Source: Pseudoselenomonas ruminis (lineage in GTDB: Bacteria > Bacillota > Negativicutes > Selenomonadales > Selenomonadaceae). From it: a stretch of 64,000 bases of DNA. Of this stretch, positions 34,766-42,542 are shown in pieces (position 1 is the first letter of the stretch; each line of letters begins with the position of its first letter). The notes beneath the pieces were generated by a model. That model was given only the letters and a program-made list of their open reading frames with translations. It did no database searches and was not told the origin of the DNA. The position numbers were made by a program, and so were the translations under genes. Location of the stretch: assembly GCF_008271295.1 (NCBI RefSeq), contig NZ_VTOY01000005.1:1-64000 (forward strand). The letters are read 5' to 3'.

Positions 34766-34795
34766 ATTATAACGCCATTGCGGAGTTTTTGCCAA
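34766..34795 (-). promoter_or_regulatory. Promoter of the ctsR operon
   Basis: Minus strand: TTGGCA (34790-34795), 18-base spacer, TATAAT (34766-34771). The 17 bases AATGGCGTTATAATAGA also occur in the uvrB promoter. Confidence 0.7.
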
Positions 34796-34810
34796 GAACA
34801 AATTATGCCA

Positions 34811-35488
34811 TCAGCGCTTCTCTACCCACAACACCGTATCCAAAGAATTGAGATAGTCAATTATATCGATGACTGCCGCTTCCTTTTCAAAGAGCAAATC
34901 CATTTTGAGAATCAGATAGGCACTGTCTGTCCCCAGTCCTTCACCATTTTCCTGCACACTAAAACGCCCGACCTTTAACTGAAATGCCTCCAGCTTCTTG
35001 TGAATGCGCTTCAGCTCACCAGGATTGTTGACGAGACAGATTTCTACCGCTGTTTTCTTTCTGTGTTCAAAAAAATCATCGATATGCGTCAAGGCATTCA
35101 ACGCCACAAAAACAAATGCCGTGGTAAACAAAGCCTCAATGTATAAGCCAGCGCCCACGGCCAGGCCTATACCTGCCACTATCCACAAGCAGGCAGCAGT
35201 TGTCAGGCCAGTAACCGTCAGCCCCTCTTTCATAATCGCCCCTGCCCCCAAAAAGCCCATTCCGCTTACCACTTGCGCTGCAATTCGGGCAGGGTCGCCA
35301 TTGCTCTTATCTTCCATGCTCCAATACATAGCCAGTGAAAGCACCATCATCAAGCAGGCGCCCATTGACACGATTAGATTGGTACGAAGCCCGGCCGACT
35401 TTTTCCTGGACTGCCTTTCATAGCCAACGAGTCCTCCTAATATAGCTGCCAGTGCCAGCCGAAAAAGAATTTCATATTCTGGAACCAT
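34811..35488 (-). CDS. MgtC/SapB-family membrane protein
   Basis: 225 residues with the start ATG at 35486-35488, seven bases after AGGAGG. The N-terminal half has about four to five membrane spans with the MgtC signature (LGGLVGYERQSRKKSAGLRTNL, PARIAAQVVSGMGFLGAGAI). The C-terminal half is a soluble ACT-like domain. Family members are linked to growth at low magnesium and to modulation of ATP synthase. The gene has its own promoter and a leader with an intrinsic terminator touching the ribosome site, so it is probably controlled by attenuation. Confidence 0.88.
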   Translation of the reverse strand: MVPEYEILFRLALAAILGGLVGYERQSRKKSAGLRTNLIVSMGACLMMVLSLAMYWSMEDKSNGDPARIAAQVVSGMGFLGAGAIMKEGLTVTGLTTAACLWIVAGIGLAVGAGLYIEALFTTAFVFVALNALTHIDDFFEHRKKTAVEICLVNNPGELKRIHKKLEAFQLKVGRFSVQENGEGLGTDSAYLILKMDLLFEKEAAVIDIIDYLNSLDTVLWVEKR

Positions 35489-35555
35489 ATCCATCCCTCC
35501 TATAAAAAAAGCCCCAGACATCGTTCGACAACGTTGTCTGGGACCTCCAATTCAT
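35472..35555 (-). CDS. Possible 27-codon leader peptide upstream of mgtC
   Basis: ATG at 35553-35555 has GGAG eight bases upstream. The frame runs through the terminator stem and ends inside mgtC in another frame (stop 35472-35474). It starts MNWRSQTTLSNDVWGF. Translation of it would disturb the hairpin. No proline, unlike the Salmonella mgtP leader. It could be chance. Confidence 0.25.
   Translation of the reverse strand: MNWRSQTTLSNDVWGFFYRRDGYGSRI
35501..35542 (-). terminator. Leader terminator/attenuator before mgtC
   Basis: Minus strand: CCCAGACA..TGTCTGGG stem with inner pairs, followed by GCTTTTTTT; the T run ends at the first base of AGGAGG of mgtC. Placed inside the mgtC leader rather than after a gene. 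Confidence 0.7.
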
Positions 35556-35592
35556 TGGTCAGTCTCCAACCGAGATGAAAAATAATACATAT

Positions 35593-35621
35593 ATTGTAAA
35601 TAACCGAATGGAATCTGTCAA
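35593..35621 (-). promoter_or_regulatory. Promoter of mgtC
   Basis: Minus strand: TTGACA (35616-35621), 17-base spacer, TACAAT (35593-35598). It leaves a leader of about 98 bases. Confidence 0.75.
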
Positions 35622-35647
35622 ATTCAGCTAAGCCAGCAGCTCTGCTT

Positions 35648-36544
35648 TTATTGTAATGCCTCTTTGAGCACTTCCATGTTCTTTTTCATCGTATTGATAT
35701 AGGCATCCATAGCTTCCGGTGTTGCCTCACCAGTTACCACGGGGTCAAGCGTGTAAATCCTTGCGCCCGTCTCTCGCGCAATCGTTTCCGCCGCCGCTGG
35801 CGAATACTGTGGTTCGGTAAAGAGAACTTTCACCGGCAATTTCTTTACCTTGTCAATGACCTGCTCAAGTTCCTGCGGCGTCGGTTCCGTCCCAGGCTCT
35901 CGTTCAATCACATCCACCAGGTTCAGCTTAAACTCCTTGGCAAGATACGGGAACGCCTCATGGAACGTCACGATATCCTTATGAGGCAAATCGTCGAGCT
36001 GCTCGTGCATCTCCTTGCGCAGTGCCTCAAGCTTCATGACGTAATCCAACGCATTCTTGCGGTACTGATCCTTATGCGCGGGGTCAGCCTCGCAGAGCTG
36101 AACGGTGATTGCCTTTACCTGGTCAATCGCATAAGTAACCGACGTCCACACATGCGGATTATCTTCTTCGCCATCTTTTAGCAGCTGGATGTGGTCATAC
36201 TTAGATGCTTCGATTATCTTTAACTTCTTATTCTGCTTAGCTGCCTTGTCGAGGAAGCTTTCCATACCAGCACCACTAGCGACCAGCACGTCGGCTTTCT
36301 CAAGCACCTTCATATCCTCCGTAGTCAGCTGATAGTCGTGCAGACAGCCCGTCTGCGGCTTTGTCATATTGATGACCTCAACACCATCGACATCTTTGGT
36401 GATATTGATGACATCAATATACATGGGGTAGAACGAGGTGACGATGGTAAAATTCTTCTTGGCTGCCGGCTGTGGTTTACTGCAGCCAGTCAAAACAAAA
36501 CAAAACAGTAACAGCAAAGATACGATAATAACTAATTTCTTCAC
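35648..36544 (-). CDS. Metal-binding lipoprotein (ZnuA/TroA-like)
   Basis: Substrate-binding protein of a zinc/manganese ABC transporter. 298 residues with the GTG at 36542-36544 after AAAGGAG. Lipoprotein signal with lipobox LTGC. The cluster A-1 fold is suggested by the TSFYPMYIDVINITKD start, the metal His in EEDNPHVWTSVTYAIDQVK, and the FHEAFPYLAKEF and LFTEPQYSP segments. The His-rich loop typical of ZnuA is missing. No permease or ATPase gene is adjacent, which is unusual; partners must be elsewhere. Confidence 0.85.
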   Translation of the reverse strand: MKKLVIIVSLLLLFCFVLTGCSKPQPAAKKNFTIVTSFYPMYIDVINITKDVDGVEVINMTKPQTGCLHDYQLTTEDMKVLEKADVLVASGAGMESFLDKAAKQNKKLKIIEASKYDHIQLLKDGEEDNPHVWTSVTYAIDQVKAITVQLCEADPAHKDQYRKNALDYVMKLEALRKEMHEQLDDLPHKDIVTFHEAFPYLAKEFKLNLVDVIEREPGTEPTPQELEQVIDKVKKLPVKVLFTEPQYSPAAAETIARETGARIYTLDPVVTGEATPEAMDAYINTMKKNMEVLKEALQ

Positions 36545-36571
36545 AAAATACTCCTTTAGCAAATAGAAAGC

Positions 36572-36604
36572 AAAAAAGCCTTCCCAAACGGGAAGGCCTT
36601 TTTC
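36572..36604 (-). terminator. Terminator of the propionate operon
   Basis: AAGCCTTCCC and GGGAAGGCCTT pair around a short loop; on the minus strand TTTTTTG follows, directly after the biotin carrier gene. Confidence 0.85.
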
Positions 36605-36612
36605 TCAGCAAA

Positions 36613-37008
36613 TCAGCCAAGAATTACGAGCGAATCATGTGCTTTGACGCTCTGGCCAGCAGCAACGTTGAACGTCTTGACAACGCCATCAGCATCAGCA
36701 GCAATCTCATTCTGCATCTTCATAGCTTCGAGAATCAGCAGCGTTTCGCCAGCTTTAACAGCCTGGCCTTCGCTTGCTACGAGTTTAACGATTTTGCCCG
36801 GCATCGGAGCATCGATGGAATGCTCACCTGCGCCAGCGGCAACAGCAGCCTTAGCCGGAGCAGCTGGTGCTGCCGGAGCCGGTGCCGGTGCTGCTTTCGG
36901 TGCAGCCGGAGCTGCCGGAGCCTTCGGAGCAGCTGCAGCTGCGGATTTTACTTCCTCAACCTCTACTTCATAAGCCGTGCCGTTAACGGTGATATTGAAC
37001 TTTTTCAT
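36613..37008 (-). CDS. mmdC: Biotin carrier subunit of methylmalonyl-CoA decarboxylase
   Basis: Carries the carboxyl group between enzyme subunits. 131 residues: short N-terminal domain ([20 protein letters not shown]), a long Ala/Pro hinge (about 25-60), and the biotinyl domain with the biotinylated Lys in [17 protein letters not shown] precedes the ATG at 37006-37008. Last gene of the operon, 37 bases after the small subunit gene. It could equally serve an acyl-CoA carboxylase; context favours the decarboxylase. Confidence 0.88.
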   Translation of the reverse strand: MKKFNITVNGTAYEVEVEEVKSAAAAAPKAPAAPAAPKAAPAPAPAAPAAPAKAAVAAGAGEHSIDAPMPGKIVKLVASEGQAVKAGETLLILEAMKMQNEIAADADGVVKTFNVAAGQSVKAHDSLVILG

Positions 37009-37045
37009 TAAGAATTCCTCCAAATACGTTCTACTTCGGAATCAA

Positions 37046-37201
37046 TCAGAACTGTTTGACCAAGCCGCCACGCGCGGACAAAGCCCAAACGTCGCTGCGC
37101 TTGATGCGTACAGCGATAACTTTATTCGACATCATCATCTGGACAGCAGCCGTGATAGCGGCTACTACCTCAGGCGATACGCCATTTGCTTCGGTTTTCA
37201 T
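37046..37201 (-). CDS. Small subunit resembling MmdE / the C-terminus of MmdD
   Basis: 51 residues: MKTEANGVSPEVVAAITAAV, then QMMMSNKVIAVRIKRSDVW and a short tail. It resembles the C-terminal end of the delta subunit, and the 55-residue epsilon subunit, of Veillonella methylmalonyl-CoA decarboxylase, which help hold the biotin complex together. There is no membrane span, so it cannot anchor the complex as a full delta subunit does. AGAGGTG lies before the ATG at 37199-37201, 17 bases after mmdA. Confidence 0.75.
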   Translation of the reverse strand: MKTEANGVSPEVVAAITAAVQMMMSNKVIAVRIKRSDVWALSARGGLVKQF

Positions 37202-37218
37202 AACGTGCACCTCTTTGA

Positions 37219-38748
37219 TTAAAGCGGAATATTGCCGTGTTTCTTGGACGGGCCAACTTCGCGCTTGCTAGCCAGTGCATTGAGAGCCGTGATGATGCGC
37301 GGACGCGTCTCTTTCGGCTCAATAACCATATCAACATAGCCACGCTCTGCGGCAACATACGGCGTTGCGAAGTTTTCAACGTACTCTGCCGTCTTAGCAT
37401 CTTTATCCGGATCTTTGCGGAAGATGATGTTGGCTGCACCAGCCGGACCCATAACAGCAATCTCCGACGTCGGCCAAGCCATAACCTGGTCTGCGCCGAG
37501 TTCGCGGCAGCACATAGCGATGTAGGAACCGCCGTATGCCTTACGGGTAATAACCGTAACTTTTGGAACCGTAGCCTCACTGTATGCATAGAGCATCTTC
37601 GCACCATGGCGGATAATGCCGTTATGCTCCTGGTTAACGCCTGGCAGGAAGCCCGGTACATCAACGAGGTTGACAAGAGGAATATTGAACGCATCGCAGA
37701 AGCGGATGAAGCGGGCGGATTTATCCGACGCATCAACATCCAAGCAGCCTGCCATGACTTTTGGCTGGTTGGCAATGATACCAACGCTGCGGCCATCAAA
37801 ACGGGCAAAGCAGCAGATGATGTTCGTGGCGAAGAATTCCTGTACTTCGTAGAATTCACCGTTATCAACCAGCGAACGGATTACATCCTTCATATCGTAT
37901 GGCATGTTCGGGTTATCCGGAATAACCGTGTTCAGGCTCTCATCCTGACGATCCGGGTCATCACCAGTCTCCATAACCGGAGCATCTTCCATATTATTGC
38001 TCGGCAGGAAGGACAGCAGGTAACGAATCTGCTTGATGCAGTCATCCTCATCCTCTGCTGCGAAATGAGCAACACCGCTGCGCGTGTTATGCGTCATAGC
38101 ACCGCCCAGAGCTTCAGCGGTAACTTCCTCAGCCGTTACCGATTTGATAACTGCCGGGCCTGTGATGAACATCTGGCTGGTGTTCTTGACCATGTAAATG
38201 AAATCCGTGATAGCCGGGCTGTATACAGCACCACCAGCGCACGGTCCCATGATTACGGAAATCTGCGGGATTACGCCAGAAGCTGCCGTGTTGCGATAGA
38301 AGATACCACCGTAACCAGACAGTGCGTCAACGGCTTCCTGGATACGAGCGCCGCCCGAGTCGTTAATACCGATGCACGGTGCACCCATCTTCATGGCAAG
38401 GTCCATTACTTTCCAGATTTTATGCGCATGTTTTTCACCAAGAGATCCACCCTCAACCGTGAAATCCTGTGCATAAGCATAGACAAGACGGCCGTCAACC
38501 GTACCATATCCCGTTACTACACCCTCGCCCGGAAGTTCTTTTTTGTCCTGACCAAAATTCGTGCAACGATGCTTCATGAACATATCGAGCTCAACGAAAG
38601 ATCCTTCATCGAACAGCTTGTTGATACGCTCACGGGCAGTCTGTTTGCCCTTTGCGTGCTGCTTTTCGATGCGGGCCTGACCGCCGCCCTGCATGATATG
38701 CTCTTTCTTTGCATTCATTAAGTCAATTTTTTCCTGAACAGTAGCCAT
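37219..38748 (-). CDS. mmdA: Methylmalonyl-CoA decarboxylase alpha subunit (carboxyltransferase)
   Basis: Moves the carboxyl group of (S)-methylmalonyl-CoA to biotin, leaving propionyl-CoA. 509 residues, the usual length for acyl-CoA carboxyltransferase subunits. Crotonase-fold halves show KQTARERINKLFDEGSF, GINDSGGARIQEAVDAL, GPCAGGAVYSPAITDF and, in the second half, PGFLPGVNQEHNGIIRHGAK and KAYGGSYIAM. AGGAGG precedes the ATG at 38746-38748. It is also close in sequence to propionyl-CoA carboxylase beta; the small neighbour and operon favour the decarboxylase. Confidence 0.9.
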   Translation of the reverse strand: MATVQEKIDLMNAKKEHIMQGGGQARIEKQHAKGKQTARERINKLFDEGSFVELDMFMKHRCTNFGQDKKELPGEGVVTGYGTVDGRLVYAYAQDFTVEGGSLGEKHAHKIWKVMDLAMKMGAPCIGINDSGGARIQEAVDALSGYGGIFYRNTAASGVIPQISVIMGPCAGGAVYSPAITDFIYMVKNTSQMFITGPAVIKSVTAEEVTAEALGGAMTHNTRSGVAHFAAEDEDDCIKQIRYLLSFLPSNNMEDAPVMETGDDPDRQDESLNTVIPDNPNMPYDMKDVIRSLVDNGEFYEVQEFFATNIICCFARFDGRSVGIIANQPKVMAGCLDVDASDKSARFIRFCDAFNIPLVNLVDVPGFLPGVNQEHNGIIRHGAKMLYAYSEATVPKVTVITRKAYGGSYIAMCCRELGADQVMAWPTSEIAVMGPAGAANIIFRKDPDKDAKTAEYVENFATPYVAAERGYVDMVIEPKETRPRIITALNALASKREVGPSKKHGNIPL

Positions 38749-38852
38749 TATATACCTCCTATAATTAGCTTGTGAGAAAATAGTCTGCGACAAATTTCTC
38801 ATGTACTGCAATCTCTATTTTGCACTATTTGTGTGAAAATTGCAAGACTAAT

Positions 38853-38869
38853 TTAATACCAGGTATTAA
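38853..38869. promoter_or_regulatory. Perfect 17-base palindrome upstream of mmdA
   Basis: TTAATACC-A-GGTATTAA, overlapping the stop codon of the epimerase gene. A possible promoter (TTGCAA, 17 bases, CAAAAT; 38817-38845 minus) lies between it and mmdA. The sequence resembles, from memory, FapR operators (TTAGTACC-GGTACTAA type). Confidence 0.4.
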
Positions 38870-39282
38870 TCACGCTGGCAGAGTTCCAGGAGAACACCAT
38901 GGGAAGCCTTCGGATGAACAAAGGCAATTTTCGCACCGCCGGCACCAAGGCGCGGTTTCTCATCAATCAGGCGAACACCCTGCTCTTTGAGATCTGCCAA
39001 AGCAGCCTCGAGATTGTCAACGCGCAGCGCAATGTGCTGGATACCGCCGCGGCCGCCGTTCTTTTCGATAAATTTGGCAATCGGCGACGTTTCATCCGTT
39101 GCCGCCAGCAGCTCAATTTCGCTGCCATTCGGCGTCGGGAAGAATCCTGTCGTTACCTTCTGCTCAGCAACGGTTTCCTCACCATTTGCCGGAAGGCCAA
39201 GCGTATCCCCCCAGAAAGAACCGACTTCCTTGAGGTCCGAAACTGCAATACCGATATGATCTACGCCCAATACTTTAAACAT
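38866..39282 (-). CDS. mce: Methylmalonyl-CoA epimerase
   Basis: Interconverts the R and S forms of methylmalonyl-CoA between mutase and decarboxylase. 138 residues, the usual size, vicinal-oxygen-chelate fold. Metal ligands are visible as His9 (VDHIGIAV), the His in GGIQHIALRV, and the C-terminal Glu in HGVLLELCQ. It follows meaB by 27 bases. Confidence 0.94.
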   Translation of the reverse strand: MFKVLGVDHIGIAVSDLKEVGSFWGDTLGLPANGEETVAEQKVTTGFFPTPNGSEIELLAATDETSPIAKFIEKNGGRGGIQHIALRVDNLEAALADLKEQGVRLIDEKPRLGAGGAKIAFVHPKASHGVLLELCQRD

Positions 39283-39309
39283 AATGACTCCTCCATTCGG
39301 ATAAAATAA

Positions 39310-40248
39310 TTATTTCAGCATCTCATCCATGACCTGGCCAATAACGGTATACGGGTCTGTCTCATGCTGTTTGATTTGCTCGACATAGCCATCAAGGCGA
39401 CCGCTGTCCACGATCTTGCCCTTGATGTATGTGCCGATGTTGCTGCTGAGGATATCGAGTATTTCATCACGGGTACGCTTCGTGCGCCTTTCGGCCAATT
39501 GGCCGTTGCCTTCGATATGCGTCCGGTGTTTTTCAACGGTATCCAAAAGTTCTTTGATGCCTTCATTCTGGCTGGCTACCACCTTGGTAATCGGCGGCCG
39601 CCATTCCGTCATCAGGCTGTCGAGGTCCAGCATCATGTTGATTTCACGAACTAGTTTGTCTGCCCCATCTAGGTCTGACTTGTTGATGCAGTACAGATCG
39701 CCAATCTCCAAAATGCCGGCCTTGATTGCCTGGATATCATCGCCCATGCCGGGAATCAATACAACCATGGTCGTATCGGCAGCTTTGACGATATCCACTT
39801 CTGACTGCCCGACACCGACCGTTTCAACGATAATGATGTCCTTTCCAAAAGCATCCATTGCTTTGACAGCGTCAGCGGTTTTATGGGATAAACCCCCGAG
39901 GCTCCCGCGGGTGCCCATACTGCGGATAAAGACTCCTTCGTCAAGTGTCAGTCCATTCATGCGGATGCGGTCGCCTAAAATGGCACCGCCCGTAAACGGA
40001 CTTGTCGGGTCGACAGCTATAATACCAACGGTCTTGCCCTGTGCACGGTACTCACGCGCTATCTTATCGGACAGCGTGCTCTTGCCTGCCCCTGGTGGAC
40101 CGGTGATCCCCAATACATAGGCATGACCGGTATGCGGATAAAGCTTCTTCATGATTTCCGTCGCTTCATCATACTCGTTCTCAATGGCAGTAATTGCCCG
40201 AGAAAGTGCCAGCCGATTGCCTTTAAGTAATTCTTCTGCTATGTCCAT
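39310..40248 (-). CDS. meaB: Methylmalonyl-CoA mutase-associated GTPase MeaB
   Basis: G3E-type chaperone that protects the mutase and gates loading of adenosylcobalamin. 312 residues. Walker A GPPGAGKSTLSDKIA near 50, the long switch region VDPTSPFTGGAILGDRIRM, VETVGVGQSEVDI and the guanine motif NKSD. Located between mutase and epimerase genes, as expected. Confidence 0.94.
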   Translation of the reverse strand: MDIAEELLKGNRLALSRAITAIENEYDEATEIMKKLYPHTGHAYVLGITGPPGAGKSTLSDKIAREYRAQGKTVGIIAVDPTSPFTGGAILGDRIRMNGLTLDEGVFIRSMGTRGSLGGLSHKTADAVKAMDAFGKDIIIVETVGVGQSEVDIVKAADTTMVVLIPGMGDDIQAIKAGILEIGDLYCINKSDLDGADKLVREINMMLDLDSLMTEWRPPITKVVASQNEGIKELLDTVEKHRTHIEGNGQLAERRTKRTRDEILDILSSNIGTYIKGKIVDSGRLDGYVEQIKQHETDPYTVIGQVMDEMLK

Positions 40249-40325
40249 CCTGCCACCACCTTTTCGGTAGTTTTTATTGTGAACTTTAACGCTAAAACCA
40301 GTTCACATTACGAAACAGTAAAATA

Positions 40326-40380
40326 GTGCCAGGTTGGACCAGGAGACCGGAACCCGCTCCCCTGGTCCTATTCCCAGCAC
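40326..40380 (-). other. Intercistronic hairpin between mutase and meaB genes
   Basis: GGACCAGG (40336-40343) pairs with CCTGGTCC (40361-40368), with outer GTGC/GCAC. No T run follows directly, so it looks like an RNA processing or stability element rather than a terminator. Confidence 0.45.
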
Positions 40381-40389
40381 CACCTCTTT

Positions 40390-40785
40390 TTAAAGTTTTA
40401 CATTCTCATTGATGTATTTAACGACTTCACTGGTCGGCGTTCCCGGGGTAAATACGGCCGAAACACCAGCTTCTTTAAGAGCCGGGATATCGCCCTCCGG
40501 AATAACACCGCCGCCGATGATGAGCGCATCCGTCATGCCATTTTTGCGAACGAGGTCAACAACTTTCGGGAACAGGTGACCATGGGCACCCGAGAGAATG
40601 CTCATAGCAACGACGTTGACGTCCTCCTGCAAAGCTGCCTCAGCAATCTGTTCCGGCGTCTGGCGAAGGCCCGTATAAATGACCTCAAAGCCAGCATCAC
40701 GCAGTGCGCGGGCAACGACTTTAGCACCGCGGTCATGACCGTCAAGACCTGGTTTAGCAACTAAAACTCTGATTTTCTTTTCCAT
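40390..40785 (-). CDS. Methylmalonyl-CoA mutase, cobalamin-binding subunit
   Basis: 131 residues, the B12-binding domain of a split mutase. The cobalamin-ligating motif is [20 protein letters not shown] (D-x-H-x-x-G), followed by [12 protein letters not shown] and GGGVIPEGD. In many bacteria this domain is fused to the catalytic barrel; here it is a separate gene, 56 bases after the large subunit. The ATG at 40783-40785 has GGAGG upstream. Confidence 0.93.
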   Translation of the reverse strand: MEKKIRVLVAKPGLDGHDRGAKVVARALRDAGFEVIYTGLRQTPEQIAEAALQEDVNVVAMSILSGAHGHLFPKVVDLVRKNGMTDALIIGGGVIPEGDIPALKEAGVSAVFTPGTPTSEVVKYINENVKL

Positions 40786-40841
40786 TTTGAATTCCTCCAA
40801 AAACGCAAACGCTATAGTACGATTCTTTTCTTAATGAACGA

Positions 40842-42488
40842 TTACAGGCTGACATGTGCCTCATATTCGCCGAATACCTCACGCATGACGTTGCAGATTT
40901 CGCCAAGCGTTGCATACGTCTTAACAGCAGCGAGGATATGCGGCATGAGGTTTTCATTCTCATCCTGGCAAGCCTTCTTGAGGTCAGCCAGCGCAGCCTT
41001 TACCGCCTCATTATCGCGTTTCGCTTTCATAGCCTCAACCTTAGCCTTCTGACGCTCGCCGACAGCTTCGTCGACTTTCAGCAGACCTTTTGGAGGTTCT
41101 TCTTCCATCTGGAATTTATTGACACCGACAATCGTGCGGGCACCAGATTCAACATCCATCTGCCATTTGTAAGCAGAATCCTGGATTTCCTTCTGGATGT
41201 AGCCCTTCTCGATAGCAGCAACTGCACCACCGAGGTCGTCGATTTTCTTGATATAGTCCCAAGCCTCAGCCTCAATCTTATTCGTCATAGCCTCGACGTA
41301 GTAGGAACCAGCCAGCGGGTCGATGACATCAGCCAGGCCGCTCTCATACGCAACAATCTGCTGCGTGCGCAGGGCAATCGTAACGGATTCCTGCGTCGGC
41401 AGAGCCAGTGCCTCGTCGCGGGAGTTTGTGTGCAGGGACTGTGTGCCGCCCATGACAGCAGCTGCCGTCTGCAGAGCAACGCGGACGATGTTGTTGTTCG
41501 GCTGCTGAGCCGTCAGCATCGAACCAGCCGTCTGCGTGTGGAAACGCAGTTTCATGCTCTTTTCACTCTGTGCATGGAAGCGCTCTTTCATGACTTTTGC
41601 CCAAATGCGGCGGGAAGCACGGAACTTGGCAACCTCTTCGAGAACATTGTTGTGAGCATTCCAGAAGAAGGAAAGGCGTCCAGCAAAGTCGTCAATCTTG
41701 AGGCCGGCTTTGATTGCAGCCTCGCAGTAAGCAATACCATCGGCAATTGTGAAGGCAATTTCCTGAGCAGCCGTGGAACCTGCCTCACGGATATGGTAAC
41801 CGGAAATCGAAATCGTATTCCATTTCGGTACGTTTTTCGAACAATACTCGAAGATGTTCGTAATCAGGCGCATGGATGGACGCGGCGGGAAGATATACGT
41901 ACCGCGGGCAGCATACTCCTTGAGGATATCGTTCTGAATCGTACCACGCAGCTGGTCAGCAGGTACGCCCTGTTTCTCAGCCACAGCAATGTACATAGCC
42001 AAAAGAACCGAAGCTGGTGCATTGATGGTCATCGATGTGGAGACCTTGCCAAGGTCAATCTGGTCAAACAGCGTTTCCATATCAGCCAGCGAATCGATGG
42101 CAACACCGACTTTACCTACCTCGCCCTCGGAGATTGGGTCTGTGGAATCATAACCAATCTGCGTCGGCAGGTCAAAAGCACAGGACAGGCCGGTTGCACC
42201 ATTTTCAATCAGCATACGATAACGCTTGTTGGACTCCTCAGCCGTAGAGAAACCAGCATACATACGCATCGTCCAGAAACGGCCGCGATACATCGTCGGC
42301 TGAACGCCGCGCGTATACGGATAAACACCTGGGAAACTCAGTTCATCGGCATAATCCGTATCCTTGATATCCAGCGGCGTATAAAGGCGTTTTTCCGGCA
42401 GATGCTCACGCTCTGGGAAACGTGCGATTGCTTTTTCTACACTGGCTTCGTATTTTGCAAGCTCAGCTTGGATTTTCTCATTGCTCAT
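40842..42488 (-). CDS. Methylmalonyl-CoA mutase, large catalytic subunit
   Basis: Adenosylcobalamin-dependent rearrangement between succinyl-CoA and methylmalonyl-CoA. 548 residues, the TIM-barrel substrate domain only. Motifs: [20 protein letters not shown], the substrate region [16 protein letters not shown], and [19 protein letters not shown]. The tail (about 500-548) replaces the fused B12 domain, which follows as its own gene. Confidence 0.94.
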   Translation of the reverse strand: MSNEKIQAELAKYEASVEKAIARFPEREHLPEKRLYTPLDIKDTDYADELSFPGVYPYTRGVQPTMYRGRFWTMRMYAGFSTAEESNKRYRMLIENGATGLSCAFDLPTQIGYDSTDPISEGEVGKVGVAIDSLADMETLFDQIDLGKVSTSMTINAPASVLLAMYIAVAEKQGVPADQLRGTIQNDILKEYAARGTYIFPPRPSMRLITNIFEYCSKNVPKWNTISISGYHIREAGSTAAQEIAFTIADGIAYCEAAIKAGLKIDDFAGRLSFFWNAHNNVLEEVAKFRASRRIWAKVMKERFHAQSEKSMKLRFHTQTAGSMLTAQQPNNNIVRVALQTAAAVMGGTQSLHTNSRDEALALPTQESVTIALRTQQIVAYESGLADVIDPLAGSYYVEAMTNKIEAEAWDYIKKIDDLGGAVAAIEKGYIQKEIQDSAYKWQMDVESGARTIVGVNKFQMEEEPPKGLLKVDEAVGERQKAKVEAMKAKRDNEAVKAALADLKKACQDENENLMPHILAAVKTYATLGEICNVMREVFGEYEAHVSL

Positions 42489-42542
42489 TAGGAAACTCCT
42501 CCTGATTCATTCAGTATCTATATATCTATCGTTTTTCAATTT

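Noticed and set aside
35501-35600. M-box magnesium riboswitch before mgtC
   Set aside because: The leader is too short and lacks the conserved M-box segments.
36572-36604. Second copy of the cloverleaf repeat found at 20020
   Set aside because: Only the CCTTCCC arms are shared; it is an ordinary terminator.
37237-38721. Long open frame antisense to mmdA
   Set aside because: Same reason; the sense protein is fully conserved in motifs.
40854-42491. Long open frame antisense to the mutase large subunit
   Set aside because: Composition typical of a reverse-complement shadow and no start signal.
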